64,000 nucleotides of DNA from Dendrophyllia cribrosa (GCA_024195265.1 JAJLRJ010000009.1:6104682-6168681), one strand, 5' to 3'; counted from the first letter of the stretch, positions 11,805-22,723 are shown. Program-made: numbers and translations. Notes: generated from the letters alone by a model not told the origin.

Positions 11805-12447
11805 GGCTGCGGTCACATCTACGACGTACATGTAGTAATTAAAGTTTAACTTAAGTTAGTCTCAAGTTACATGACGTCATACCTAACTGTAGTTAGTGCT
11901 TTCGGTCGACTTTGCGGTCACACGACGCAGTTAACTACAGTTAGTTCTAATTAGCCTATGGATGACGTCAGAATTAAAAGATGTCAACATGGTTGACCGA
12001 CGTAAAGTGTGTCTAGTTTTTCTTCTTATTTATTTTTTTCGTGCGGCAAACCGTCGGAGAAAAATGTGAAATAAGCTGAGAATTTTAACGGATGCCCGTC
12101 GTCGGGTACACGTGTCGCTACCTTGTTGTATGTAAATTTTTTGTTTGTTGTTTTTGGTTTCCCTCTCGCTTTACGCTTGGTTTTTATTTTGCATATTTAG
12201 ATATGCTCATCTCCCATGTGCGAAAAGAATTGTCACATTCTGATTGGTTGTTTGTTTGTAAACTTAAGACTAACCCATGAACCCTGCTTGGGTATAACTA
12301 TAGTTAGTCTGTATTGTTTTGAATCACCGAGGCGTCAATTTTCTAACTATAGTTAGAGCAAACAGAGAAGCGGTCACATTACCGAAATAGCTAACTATAG
12401 TTATCCCCGTCTTAACTATAGTTAGTAGCCCAGATGTGACCGCAGCC
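11805..12447. mobile_element. Non-autonomous DNA element with AGT duplication and TAACTATAGTTA palindromes
   Basis: Terminal inverted repeats are GGCTGCGGTCACATCT at both ends. AGT is duplicated at 11802-11804 and 12448-12450. The empty paralogous site at 11569-11571 confirms the limits. The interior holds at least six copies of a palindrome close to TAACTATAGTTA (for example 12296-12308, 12344-12356, 12391-12402, 12414-12425). No transposase is visible. GG/CC ends with a 3-bp duplication resemble PIF/Harbinger elements, though their usual target is TWA. Confidence 0.8.
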
Positions 12448-12933
12448 AGTATATATCTATCAATATACTTTTCTGCATGAAAACGTTTTGAAAAATGGGA
12501 TGGGGTTTTATAAATATATATAAATAGTACTGTTGTTCAAACTGAATGTCGGGCAAAATTGTAGTGATAGGTCAGATACAAAGAAGTATTTCGTTTTTAA
12601 CCCATTTTATGGAGGTGCAATAAAAAAATGTAAGAGCCTTTCAATTCTTCCAATGTTCGAAACAATTTAACAAATAGATTCCATTCTGCCATGCATCTCT
12701 TTAGTTATAGATCACAGCTAACCTCAAAATGCAGTAAGAACAAAGAAGTGACCGTTACGAGCCACATTTAGACATCTGAGATCTATAACTCAATAGACGA
12801 ATGGCAAAATGGCAGGGAAGAAAAACTAGCCTTGAAGCACTCGACTGTAATTATGACTGTTCAATTATTTTTGTCTAATTTCGGCATTTCCCAGTTCAGC
12901 AAAACTACTTTTCACTTTGGTTTTGTCTTTTTC
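12448..12933. other. No gene seen
   Basis: AT-rich sequence; only the right flank of the duplicated segment is recognisable at its start. Confidence 0.3.
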
Positions 12934-13070
12934 TTAATTGTCAATAGCTTTTGCTAAACATAATTTTTTGATGCTTTCATAACCTTTCCGGAATAATCTT
13001 GTCCACATTTTCAAACTGTCTGCCAACAGAGAAAACAAATTCTCCATGATGCCAGCTGTGAATCTGTACT
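12934..13070 (-). CDS. Possible last exon of the gene with duplicated exons
   Basis: On the minus strand an AG at 13071-13072 could be an acceptor. If one base is carried over from the exon at 13208-13282, the frame is open for 44 codons to TAA at 12934-12936. The peptide contains an amphipathic stretch (MENLFSLLADSLKMWTRLF). Phase agreement with the upstream exon is the main support. The pyrimidine tract is poor, and no homology is recognised. Confidence 0.3.
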
Positions 13071-13207
13071 CTAATAGATCATACTAGGCAATGACTAATC
13101 AAAATGCATAATTATAGAATTAATAAATTGGTATATTGTATTAAAACGTAGACAATGGGCAGATACTTTAAACACAAAACTATAATTTATTACTCTCTGT
13201 AGGGTAC

Positions 13208-13282
13208 CTGCATGGTGCTCAGTAAGCTTCCGCTTCATTCCAGTTTTTAGTTGTGTTGACCCCTGAGCATCAGAAGAAGCAT
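13208..13282 (-). CDS. Internal 75-nt exon B, homologous to exon A
   Basis: Minus-strand exon with acceptor TTTTGGCAG before it and donor CAG|GTACCC after it. It is 25 codons long, phase 1 on both sides, and open in one frame only. The peptide begins ASSDAQGSTQ and ends KLTEHHAG. Exon A at 14492-14587 has the same beginning and end. Symmetric phase means either exon can be included or skipped without changing the frame. The protein is not recognised; the peptide is polar and looks like a disordered linker. Confidence 0.5.
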
Positions 13283-13487
13283 CTGCCAAAATATATCGAA
13301 GCAAAGTGAGTGTTTTGTTAGTCTGCAAGGAGGTTTACATTTGGGGCTTACGCACGAGTGGCAAAACTGCAATAAAGGAACTCTTCTCAAAGGTATTCAT
13401 TGGTATGTACTTGGTGTATCCCTTATTATTTTGTATTTAAACACTTAGTTTTTATTTCAGTAGAAAAAGAAGATAAAAACAGCAGAA

Positions 13488-13556
13488 TAGGGAATCGAAC
13501 CCGGGCCGTATGATCTGCTCCATGCACACTATCCACTACACCACCGAGGACTAGCT
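13488..13556 (-). mobile_element. tRNA-like sequence, probably the head of a SINE
   Basis: The minus strand reads as a tRNA-like unit with an A box (GGTGTAGTGGATAG) and a B box inside a good T-arm (CCGGGTTCGATTCCC). The acceptor ends do not pair well, so I do not call a functional tRNA. Such heads are typical of tRNA-derived SINEs. Confidence 0.55.
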
Positions 13557-14491
13557 GCCGGAAACTGTAATTTTTAAGGGATATAAGATAATATGCTGCT
13601 AGCCCAGACCATATATAAGAACCCTTTCGATACACTGGAAATACTGGAATCAGTGCTTAAACCTAAATACTAAAATCAGTGCTTCAACCCTAGATACTGT
13701 AATCCAACCCTAAATTACACCGCAATATATCTAAATACATTACAATAAGGGATACATGAAGTACCATACATTATGATCAGGGATACACCAAGTACCTAGG
13801 TATTCATTTACATGTAGTCTGCTGATTGTCCTCCTCATTTCAACCCACCCCTCCCGGGTACAAATTTTTTGGTAGGAGTGTATGACCCAACTATTAAACC
13901 CTACCCATTTTCTGATCAAAATAGGTGATTTCCTTACTCATTATAACACCTGAGCCCTTGAGAAAATGAGACCTGGCCTGTTCCAGGTATTCAGATGGTG
14001 GGCAGCAAAGGATAGGCGGTGCACAAAGTTTCCACACTTTTTTCTCTGCTGTTCACTCTCAGCTGATATTCGGAGCACTTTCGTTTCGATCGAACATTCT
14101 CGTGTTTACATGCTACACGTCTTTTCAACTATTAAAACTAGCGAGCACAATTTGCAATGCCTGAAACTTGTGTTATCAGTTTCGTAAGTTGCTTTCAGTT
14201 GGCTGTTAATGTTTGGCACTTTGGCAGTGAAATTCTAGCCGTGGGAACAGTTGATTTGTATTGGCTGCTTGCGTTTGTTGACTTGTGTCACATCATTACG
14301 CAAAAGTGGCGGAAAATAAATTATTTCCTAAATTATAGCTACAATAGGTCAGAAAACCTTTGAACTGCTGAGAAGTTCACCCACTTCGAGCCAAACTGAA
14401 GTTACAGTTATATATTAACTAATGAAAGTGTAGTATAGCAAAAAAGCGCATTTTTGCATTTGAATTAGTACAAATACACACTATAATGTAC

Positions 14492-14587
14492 CTGCATGGT
14501 GCTCAGTCATGTCTTCAGTTTGCTCTGAAGCCTGGGCAGTGGACAGAAACATTTCTTGTGCCGAGCTTTGACCATCTGAAGAAGTAT
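14492..14587 (-). CDS. Internal 96-nt exon A, homologous to exon B
   Basis: Minus-strand exon with acceptor TTTTTTAACAG and donor CAG|GTACAT. It has 32 codons, phase 1 on both sides, and is open in one frame. The peptide starts TSSDGQSSAQEMF and ends EDMTEHHA. Its start (SSD.Q.S.Q) and end (TEHHA) match exon B 1.2 kb downstream, and the nucleotide match extends across both splice sites (GTACCTGCATGGTGCTCAG on the plus strand in both). This is a duplicated exon of a gene whose other exons I cannot place. Confidence 0.5.
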
Positions 14588-16430
14588 CTGTTAAAAAAGG
14601 AGAAAAATAGCTCAAAAATGCAGTATTGCCATCTGAAAATCACAATTTTTAGTTTATAATACTGACTAGCAAAGCTTGCTTGTGTATTTATTGAAATCTC
14701 TTGACACACACGGTCACAGGCCGAATTAATGCAAACTTTTAAGATGTTTAAATAGATGGCCAAACATAAGAAGGCTGTTATCACCAAAAAAATTCATTGG
14801 AATCTTCAGGAATTGAAAATTAAGCCCAGAATAGAGGGTGGTGAAAAGGTGTACCGATCACGAATCGCTGTCGTTTTTTTTCTAATTTCACTGTTTATGG
14901 AGTTTTAAAAATGCATTTCACGAATCACGTTTATGAAACTCGTGTTGTCTTTAATAGATGTTTCTATACGATCTAGGCAACGTTTCGAAGTTGTGAAACT
15001 GCTACGAATAACAAGAACTAACTCTATTTCTGATTATTGTTATAGATCAAATTTTATGCAATCCAGATGGTCAGAAATGATTAACAATGAACTAATAAGA
15101 ATATGCATGTTTTTTTTTTGTTATAGAGGGTCTGGGGGTATGCTCCCCCCACCCCCATGGAACATTTTGAAATTTTAGACTCACAACTGGCCAGAAATGC
15201 ATAAAAAAGGTAATAAGTGAAATGATGTGCTTTTTTTAGGGGAGTCTGGTTGTATGCCTTACCATCGAAAATTTTAAAATTTCAGTCTCACAAGATCAGA
15301 AGATGGGCAATCCTGTCATGTGTTGTAAAAACAAATAAATACATGTAATTAATGTGCCACTGTAGATAGAACATGTCGTGTTTCACAACATATGCAGGAT
15401 ATGTTAATAGATTGAGCTACATGTAAAGGTCATGTTTATTTGATGCAGCATCTCTACTATCTGAACCGTTTCACGAATCCTCAATTTTGTAATCACAAAT
15501 TACGACAGATAAAATGTGTAAATCACGGGTCACGGGCAAGGATAATTTCACGGATAGAATTTTTCGCTTTTCATGAATGACAGGCTGAATGTAGACTGAA
15601 TTGTTTGTCTCGCAAAGGAGGTTTCTTGTCATGTCTTGCCCCATTGCTGGGATTATTTGTCTCCGAAACGAGGTATTTTGTCCCATTGCTGGAATTATTT
15701 ATCTCCCGAAGGAGATTTGTTTTTCTTAAAGAACAATAATTGTAGTCTTTAAAACGGTCACGAAATGCTTAACACTGGACTTGGAGCCACTGATTTGCGT
15801 ATAAAGTCATTCCACAATGGCCGCGAAACAAACACTTTGATTCATTGATTGTCATTCTTCTGGAAACTTTTCATACATAAAAGATCTTAAAAACATTCTT
15901 TGAAAGAATGTGCCTGGTTCTTTTGCAAAATAATGCAAAATCATTGTATAAAAAAGCTTACCAACAAGCAAAACACAGGTTGAAGTTGACTTACAAACCA
16001 CATGCAAACCAAAGGACGCGATGTACAGTATCTTCAACGTTTCAGTCGATGGTAAGTCGAAAACTGACGAAAAATCATGTAAACTGCCGATGAATTACCG
16101 ACAATGATCGATTACCACAACATTGCCAACTATCCGAAGATCTCACCGGAGATTCGAACACTGTCCGAAAAACTCTCCGAATATTCCATTGTTACATTAC
16201 GGACTTACACAGGTTCTGGGATAGTGTCCACAGTTGCTACGCAACCAGTAGACACAAAAACAGACTGAAAAAAACTTGTAAATACATGTAACTCCTTGAG
16301 TGAATTCAGATGTCATAAAAACTGATGACAAGCTTCAGAGCTTTGTTGGGTGGCCACGATAAGGCGTGTTTCACCGTAAAAACTGGTGATGGAAAAGACG
16401 TGAACAGGGTAATAATATATGTAGTGTATA
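14588..16430. other. No gene supported; several decayed repeats
   Basis: Two related blocks at 15110-15180 and 15225-15290 (GTCTGGGGGTATGC and GTCTGGTTGTATGC, then AAATTT...GACTCAC or AGTCTCAC) look like decayed copies of one repeat. At 15605-15715 a roughly 54-bp unit (TTGCTGGGATTATTTGTCTC) is repeated about twice. No coding region is convincing. Confidence 0.3.
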
Positions 16431-16543
16431 TTGTGGTTCAAATTTTTCAAACCAGTTTAATTTTTGTTTTCCTTTGTCTCAGATTCATTATCATAATCTG
16501 AGACAAAGGAAAACAAAAAACAAGAAAAATTTGAATCACAACA
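16431..16543. mobile_element. Short foldback MITE (family also at 21398)
   Basis: Inverted arms meet around CAGATTCATTATCATAATCTG, flanked by TTTTCCTTTGTCT and AGACAAAGGAAAA. The outer ends TTGTGGTTCAAA and TTTGAATCACAA pair. The same core is found at 21398-21528. Confidence 0.7.
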
Positions 16544-16612
16544 TACATGTATGTCCATACATGTATGTCAATACATGTATGTGCATACATGTATGGACAT
16601 ACATGTATGTAC
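16541..16612. repeat. Palindromic ACATGTATG microsatellite
   Basis: About five copies of a CATACATGTATGT unit, each self-complementary, directly beside the MITE. Confidence 0.8.
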
Positions 16613-16697
16613 AGTACAGCAAGTGTGAGAACTTGAATTCAATGCGAAACTGCTTGACAACAACTTGAGAAAATGTTCACAAACAGAGGAAGCAAAA

Positions 16698-17897
16698 CTA
16701 ATTCATACCAAGAACCAGCTTGGTCATCTGGTCAAGAAGATCATTGATCTGTTTGTCCCAGCTGTATTTCTTCTTATAGGAATCCCGTAAAGCTGTAACT
16801 TCCTCAAGTCGCCTTATCCTGTCTTTGTCCAAGATGTTCTGAATGGCGACAGCCCATGTCTTGGGATCCTCTGAGTTAACAACGAATGATGAACCAAATG
16901 CTACTTTGCTCAGAGCTTCTCCAAACCCAGAGTTCTTGCTGACAAGTACAGGGAGACCAGCTGACAGGGCCTCGAGTCCTGTCAGCCCAAAGCCCTCTGT
17001 TCTAGATGGCATGAGTACGAGGTCCACTTCGCAGAACAAGCGCTTCAAATTCTCTCGGCTTTTTAAAAAGCCTCTTACTCTCAGGCGACTAGCAGGAACA
17101 CCACATGCTGTTAAACGTCTTGCTATTTCCTCGTGTTTTCCATCATGTGCACCAACAAACAGAAGACGAGTGTCAGGTAATTTAGCAACAGCCCGTCCTG
17201 CAATGTCAAATCCCTTCAGTTCAAAATCTTCAGGATCGCCACGGCCAAATACCAGGATGCTGGGATGTTTCCGTTCATCAGGAACCTGTTCAACACTTGC
17301 AAATTCATCGAAAATACCAGGTGTTAAGTCAAAGACAGCTTGATCTTTTTTACACCAGCGGAGGTACCTCCGAAAGGCCTCACTCAGCTTGGGTCCAACT
17401 CCCACAACATAATTGGCTATCTCACAAAGTTCTACTTCAACATTGTGCTTTTCTTCACCCTTTGAAATTGGGTCTTGGTAGTTCTTAAACATTCCCAGTT
17501 CCTCTGGGTCCGTATGTACCACTTGAACCCACTTGCATTTTTTCGCATCTCTAATGCATTGTGCCTGGCGACCAAGTTTCACCCCGTGACCAATGATTAT
17601 GTCGATTTGCAAATGTTCTGGAGGAAAAATAAGCCAATCTAGTTCCTCATACCCAGGACGCTGTGTTGCTTGAAGGATCCTTATGTTGTGGCTAAGGGCT
17701 GCCTGCTTATCCTCTTCACTGCATCGTGGTACAAAGAAAGTGATATCCACTTCAGGACACTTGGCTAACTCAATAGCTAACTCTCTGTTTATGGTAGAAA
17801 GTCCTCCTTTGCTTGATCCCCATTCAGAAGCCAAAATGGTGACTTTCACTTTGCTGATGTGGCCTGGTTCTCGTGGATCTTGCGAAGTGGCTGCCAT
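16698..17897 (-). CDS. GT4-type glycosyltransferase, single coding exon
   Basis: A 399-residue protein with the GT-B two-domain layout. The N-terminal domain has the glycine-rich loop EWGSSKGGLS (residues 25-34). The C-terminal domain has LVFGRG (215-220), KGFDIAGRAV (228-237) and the sugar-nucleotide binding EGFGLTGLE, an E-x7-E motif at 301-309. Glycosyltransferase family 4 enzymes move sugar from a nucleotide donor with retention of configuration; the acceptor cannot be told. There is no signal peptide or membrane segment, so it is probably cytosolic. I chose ATG 17897 because it has A at -3 and G at +4, and an in-frame TAG lies 18 nt upstream (17913-17915). The frame is intact. Similar stand-alone proteins occur in corals. 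Function beyond the family is unknown. Confidence 0.9.
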   Translation of the reverse strand: MAATSQDPREPGHISKVKVTILASEWGSSKGGLSTINRELAIELAKCPEVDITFFVPRCSEEDKQAALSHNIRILQATQRPGYEELDWLIFPPEHLQIDIIIGHGVKLGRQAQCIRDAKKCKWVQVVHTDPEELGMFKNYQDPISKGEEKHNVEVELCEIANYVVGVGPKLSEAFRRYLRWCKKDQAVFDLTPGIFDEFASVEQVPDERKHPSILVFGRGDPEDFELKGFDIAGRAVAKLPDTRLLFVGAHDGKHEEIARRLTACGVPASRLRVRGFLKSRENLKRLFCEVDLVLMPSRTEGFGLTGLEALSAGLPVLVSKNSGFGEALSKVAFGSSFVVNSEDPKTWAVAIQNILDKDRIRRLEEVTALRDSYKKKYSWDKQINDLLDQMTKLVLGMN

Positions 17898-17948
17898 AGT
17901 CACTACTGTAAACTAGACTTTAGGGTAGAGAGAGGAAGGCAAGCACCT
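17898..17948 (-). other. 5' UTR segment with splice acceptor of the glycosyltransferase gene
   Basis: On the minus strand a long pyrimidine tract (poly-T, then CATTTTTAG) ends at an AG at 17947-17948, giving a strong acceptor 49 nt before the ATG. With the in-frame TAG at 17913-17915 this indicates a 5' UTR intron; the upstream exon was not found. Confidence 0.55.
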
Positions 17949-18561
17949 AAAAATGAAAAAAAAAAAAATTGCACATAAATTTTGCAAAAATTGAAAACAT
18001 GAGGCATGAATGGAACTTTCATGATAGTCTTTTTGTCACTTTACCTTGTCAAGGTAACACATGAAACATAAGTTAAACTACATGTAAGAATTCAGGTGAG
18101 TGGAGCCTTTTTTTTCATTTTCCTACAAACTCTGATGTTATTTCTAGCATGTTTACTTGAAAGGTTGTCTACATGTATTGTGTCTGGTATAGGGGAATCT
18201 TTATTTACCATTTTTGCCTCATTAGCATATGCGCCTTGTTCTCTAACCTACCTACAAAAAAAATCAACTTTGAATATTATTGTCGAATACCTTTAATTTC
18301 CGCTTAATTGGTAGTTAACTTCCTAAAATACATGATTTCCAAAGTATATCCTCATGCGATGGAGGAAAGTGGTTTTTTTTTTTGCGCTCAAACTCTGCGG
18401 CCTGGTTACCAATGGCAGAGGCCTGGTCACTTGGATTTCGCGGGGAAATCAAGTGACGTCATTTTCTCAAGTCACAGCGCTGGCCAAGGCTAATTTGTCA
18501 TATGATTTCACCCACTTCGATGCGCTCCTGTTTTGAAAAGTCTTTCTTCCTTTTAATAGTG
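17949..18561. other. No gene seen
   Basis: AT-rich DNA. A segment at 18450-18475 (GTGACGTCATTTTCTCAAGTC) recurs reversed near 29475-29495, so it belongs to a dispersed repeat or shared promoter motif with a CRE site. Confidence 0.3.
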
Positions 18562-18760
18562 AGAAGTCATTGTGTTGTACAGGAGTGCAGCAATGAGACT
18601 GATAGAGCAGCCGGAATGGTGCTGCATGCGAGCCGGACCGACAAAACGAGAGATTGTTAGAACCAAGGGGAAGAATTTCCATCCTCACCAAGGCAACGTT
18701 TTGTTGGTATTTTCTCAATTCACATCGAGGAAAACCGTTTTACTCTGGCTTTCGATCCAT
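18562..18760 (+). pseudogene. Decayed THAP-domain-like fragment
   Basis: One frame reads HCVVQECSNETDRAAGMVLH, the Cys-x4-Cys and His pattern at the start of a THAP zinc finger, and stops at TAG 18658-18660. The following THAP-like text is in two other frames: TKGKNFHPHQG, then FSIHIEENRF, equivalent to the usual CSxHF region with Cys replaced. THAP domains bind DNA in host regulators and P-element transposases. With frameshifts and a stop this is a relic. Confidence 0.4.
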
Positions 18761-18903
18761 TCTTAGCATATGGAAAAAAGGGGAGCGATCAACAGATCGT
18801 GAATCTGAAAGAAATCTCTGCATAAAGGAGAAGTGGCAAAAGGTGTGTGCAAAATGTGTGAATAAGCTTATCGATTGTTTTTATCTGGTGATTTCTTGCT
18901 AGC

Positions 18904-19330
18904 TTGCTTCACACTCATACAAAGTTGTCACAACACACGTTTCATATCGTGTTTCTCAAGTACCAAACTTTGATTAAACAAATAAATAATGTAAGCATAA
19001 AAGCTTTCAGAACTGACCAAATGAAAAAATCTTTTGCAAGGATTGGTGTTTCAATTTGGAACTCTATTGCTCATTCTGTTATTTTAAAATCTCTTTGTAA
19101 ACCCAAGTTTCGAAATAAGATTAAACAAATACTTCTTGATACTTAAGAGCTTGACAATTTGCTTCAGCAAATTATCATAGACCTTGGAAAGCATAATTAT
19201 TTTATGTACAGTCTATATTATTTTAGGTTTTGCACTTATTGTATTATATTTTTTGTCTGCTAGTTTAGGTAATCTTTTTTTTTTATTAACTTAAGTTTGT
19301 ATTAATCTTTCCCCCACCTCAATTAGCCTT
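18904..19330 (+). mobile_element. 5'-truncated LINE: C-terminal ORF remnant and 3' UTR
   Basis: The ORF to TAA 19144-19146 ends with text (FRTDQMKKSFARIGVSIWNS, then FRNKIKQILLDT) typical of the extreme C-terminus of a cnidarian LINE ORF2. An AT-rich 3' region with T-runs follows. The rest of the element is absent. Confidence 0.5.
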
Positions 19331-19403
19331 TTTTGCTATTAGCGGTGGACAAGTATCTCTATTTCTTACTTTACTTATTAACTGAAAGTGTATCGACTGT
19401 TGT

Positions 19404-20615
19404 AATTGGAAGGGCGTCTGGAAAACACAGAATCCAGAATCCGGAATCGGAACCGGAACCGGAACCGGAACCGGAATCCGGAATCCAGAAAAGTGTTGTT
19501 AAGATAAATTATATTAATACGGAACATTTTCAGCCGAAGCAGACTAGGATGCGTTGAAATATGTGGGGAAACAAAACTTGGGAAGGAAACATTCGTAGGA
19601 CTTGTGCACGAAGGTAACATGGGTTTTTCCTTGCGTTAAAATAGGACGAGGAGGCTTTTTTGCTGCAATAAGAGACCTTCTGCGCCATAATTTCCACATG
19701 ATTATACGACTGATAATTGATTTGATCTCCGGAATTCAATCTATATTTTTTGGTAATCGAACTCCATGGTGCTGACAAAAAAAAACAAACAGGTGTTTGC
19801 TCAGACATCGTCCAAGCAAAAAATAGGAGCGATTACCTGCCTCTCGATGCAAATATGGCGCGAATTTATGAGGTAATGTGCTGGATCAAGTTACCTATGA
19901 TTGACATCTGTACTCCGCCTTCGTTCTCCGGCGTGAGAACATTTTTGCTCTTTGGTGAGAAACTTGAAAACATGCAAGAGCCAAGGAGTCACGACAGTCC
20001 TGACAAGAAAAGGTGATTCACAAAAATACATGTTCGAGTTTTATTGTTGTTGCATGGTTAGCGTTTAATAAACGCCGATCTATTTGTTTTCCCAAATATT
20101 TTGGCTTCATTTTTTAGATCTTGTCACGAAGACAAGACGACAAGAACTCGACATAGGTAAGTTTCCAGCACATGTGAAATTCGTACTGTACTGTGCAATG
20201 TTTAAAAAGTTTTAACTGATTCTAGCAAACACCTGGTTTTTTTTGTCAGCACCACGGAGTTCGATTACCAAAAAATATAGATTGAATTCCGGAGATCAAA
20301 TCAATTATCGGTCGTATAATCATTATGTGGAAATTATGGCGGAGAAGCTCTCTTATAGCAGCAAAAAAGCCTCCTCATCCTATTTTAAGGCAAGGAAAAA
20401 CCCATGTTACCTACGTGCACAAGTCCTACGAATGTTTCCTTCCCAAGTTTTGTTTCCTCGGTGATTTTACTACATATTTCAACGCATCCTAGTCTGCTTC
20501 GGCTGAAAATGTTCCGTATTAATATAATTTATCTTAACAACAATTTTCCGGATTCCGGATTCCGGTTCCGGTTCCGGTTCCGATTCCGGATTCTGTGTTT
20601 TCCAGACGCCCAATT
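19404..20615. repeat. 1.2-kb inverted repeat with GGAACC arrays at its ends
   Basis: The left arm 19404-19800 and right arm 20225-20615 are reverse complements with few differences, around a 424-bp spacer. Each arm begins with a GGGCGTCTGGAAAACACAG block and a short (CCGGAA)n array (five units left, three to four right), and continues through matching non-coding text. ORFs on both strands here mirror one another and are shadows. This is a foldback-type element or an inverted duplication. Confidence 0.85.
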
Positions 20616-20994
20616 AGAAGGTGTGAAAAAAATTGTTGTTGTTGTTGCTTTTCACTCCCAAAACATTTCCAAAACATCACTCTGTGATAAAGCTACTTGT
20701 GGTATAAACTGTTCATACAAACACGATGGAAAGCAATTAGAACTCAACTTTCACTCAGCTTTCAATAAGGTGGTACGTCTTTGGCATAAAAAAATTCTCT
20801 TTTTTCTTTCTCACATTTTGTCGAAGAAATATTAATTTTGGAATTTGGGTTTCCCATTTTGGGGGAGGGGAAACCCAACAAACTTGTTGTGTGAAATTTT
20901 CAAGCAATCCCTTACCGGGGTTCGTCATTTATTTGGATGCTCTTTGTTTTAAAAGGACATCAAGGACAGATTCTTTGAGACTTTAGATGTGAAA

Positions 20995-21640
20995 ACATAT
21001 CATTTTCAGTTAGACCCTTTATATGGGTTGGGACAGACTTGTTTGGACCTCATAAGCCGGGAATAGAAGCAAATGAATTAAATCTTGCATAGTACACTCT
21101 GAGTATGTCTAGATAATTGAAACAAAACGGCAAGTCTGTACATGTATATTTCACCACTCGCAATTCAGCTCTGAAAAGAGAATGACATTTTGACATACCT
21201 CATTTGCATAAACAGCTTTATATTTTGGACCAGAAATGGTAAGAATTCAAACTTCCAGAACGCAGATGAGCATGTCACCTCTGAGACTTGAAAACAGAAT
21301 GACATTTTCAGTCAGAACTTTATAAGGGTTGGGGACACAGACTTTTGGACCTTAAATAAGCCATGGTATTGAAGCAAATGACTTAAAATTTTGCATGTGT
21401 TGTGGGTTAAAAATTATTTCAAACTAGGTACTTAACTTTTATTTTCCTTTGTCCCAGATTCATTAACATAATCTCAGACAAAGGAAAATAGAAATTAACT
21501 TAGTTTGAAATAATTTGAACCTACAACACATGCAACACTCTGAGTATGTCTTGATAATAGAAACGAAAGAGCAAGTTTGTATCTTCCACCATTTGAATCT
21601 AAGTCAGAAAAGAAAATGATATTTTGACCTACATGTATTT
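20995..21640 (+). repeat. Tandem duplication of about 290 bp, second copy hit by a MITE
   Basis: Two direct copies share ATTTTCAGT.AGA, TTGGACCT.A.AAGCC, GAAGCAAATGA.TTAAA and CACTCTGAGTATGTCT. The copies start near 21003 and 21296. The second is interrupted by the MITE at 21398-21528, and the first shows the uninterrupted junction near 21086-21100. Confidence 0.65.
21398..21528. mobile_element. Foldback MITE, second copy of the 16431 family
   Basis: Ends TGTTGTGGGTTAAAAATTAT and the reverse of ATAATTTGAACCTACAACA pair. The centre has the same TTTTCCTTTGTC...GACAAAGGAAAA arms as 16431-16543. CATG lies at both edges and may be the duplication. Confidence 0.7.
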
Positions 21641-22260
21641 CTTGTCAGGAAATATGTACATCAACAATATAAAACATTTTGTCTACAGTACCTTTATATT
21701 TATGTTGATTTGTAAAAAAGAATATCAAAATCTTGTTGAACTAATAAATTTGTTGTTGTTGTTGTACATGGTATTGAATCTACATTTTTTAAGTATAAAT
21801 ACTGAAGAATAACCAAAAAAAAATGGAAGGTTGCTCACAACAGTTTTCATGTTTACTACATTTTGGTACATTCATGCATTTTCCCAACCCTTACTGCACC
21901 CAGCAATGAATGTATCAACTGTTACCATACAACAGTGTATCAAAATCAGAGAGACTTGCTTGGGCCAGGCTGAATACATGTTCTTGACTGTGCATTAGAA
22001 TAAGAAAAAGGTTACAAATTAACAAAAAAAAATGGGAGCAGATTTCCAACAATTGCACAATAATCTGAACAAACTTACACAATCTGCTCCAAAGAATACT
22101 GTTTTTAATGTATATTACTTTGTAAACAGATACTTTTACTCAGGTGACATAGAATAAAACAATAAGAAAAATGGGGTTTACTGGGTAAACTTTTATACCG
22201 TAAGTCCCAAAAGGTAACTAGTCAGTCTCACTGATTTGGCTACTGCTGCTATGGTAACAG
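21641..22260. other. No gene seen
   Basis: AT-rich DNA with a short GTTGTTGTTGTTGT run at 21750-21765 after an AATAAA, perhaps a retroelement tail. No coding signal. Confidence 0.3.
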
Positions 22261-22264
22261 TTAA

Positions 22265-22723
22265 AGTGCCCATAACGATTTTTTTTTATTTTCTTATCTA
22301 AATCTACATGTCACGTAATGAACATCCGCGAAAAAGTTTTTTGATTTCAGCAAAACGTGAATTTTTTATGATTTTTTAAAGTCTTCGAAATTTGCCGTCA
22401 TTTTGGTCCACCATTCGCATTAGTCTCCTTTCGGTCTCTCTCGGTTTACAAAGGATCCGTGACGTAGATTAAGGAACACATAACTTCAAACAAAGGAACC
22501 TGTGACTTCAAACAAAGGAACTGTGACGTACATTAAGGAACATGTGAGCCCGTTGGCCTTCTTAACAGCGGGACGGGTATACCGCAAAAAAATAGGATTT
22601 GGAAGATTTGAAATATTCATAAAAAATTCAAGTTTTGCTGAAATCAAAAAAAAATTTCGCAGATGTTCATTACGTGACATGTAGATTTAAATAAGAAAAT
22701 AAAAAGAAATTGTTATGGGCACT
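22265..22723. mobile_element. TTAA-flanked foldback MITE
   Basis: Long inverted arms begin AGTGCCCATAAC and share ATCTACATGTCACGTAATGA and a 'gatttcagcaaaac' block. TTAA lies outside both ends (22261-22264, 22724-22727). The AGTGCCC start matches the element at 53127-53681. Confidence 0.8.

Noticed and set aside
13488..13556. Functional tRNA gene
   Set aside because: Good A and B boxes, but the acceptor stem does not pair; kept only as a SINE head.
16541..16612. CRISPR-like array of short repeats
   Set aside because: The repeats are a simple palindromic microsatellite without unique spacers, in a eukaryotic context.
16843..17343. 166-codon plus-strand ORF inside the glycosyltransferase gene
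   Set aside because: Antisense shadow of an intact conserved gene.
17898..17903. Upstream GTG as start of the glycosyltransferase
   Set aside because: Eukaryotic nuclear genes start at ATG; ATG 17897 has a good context.
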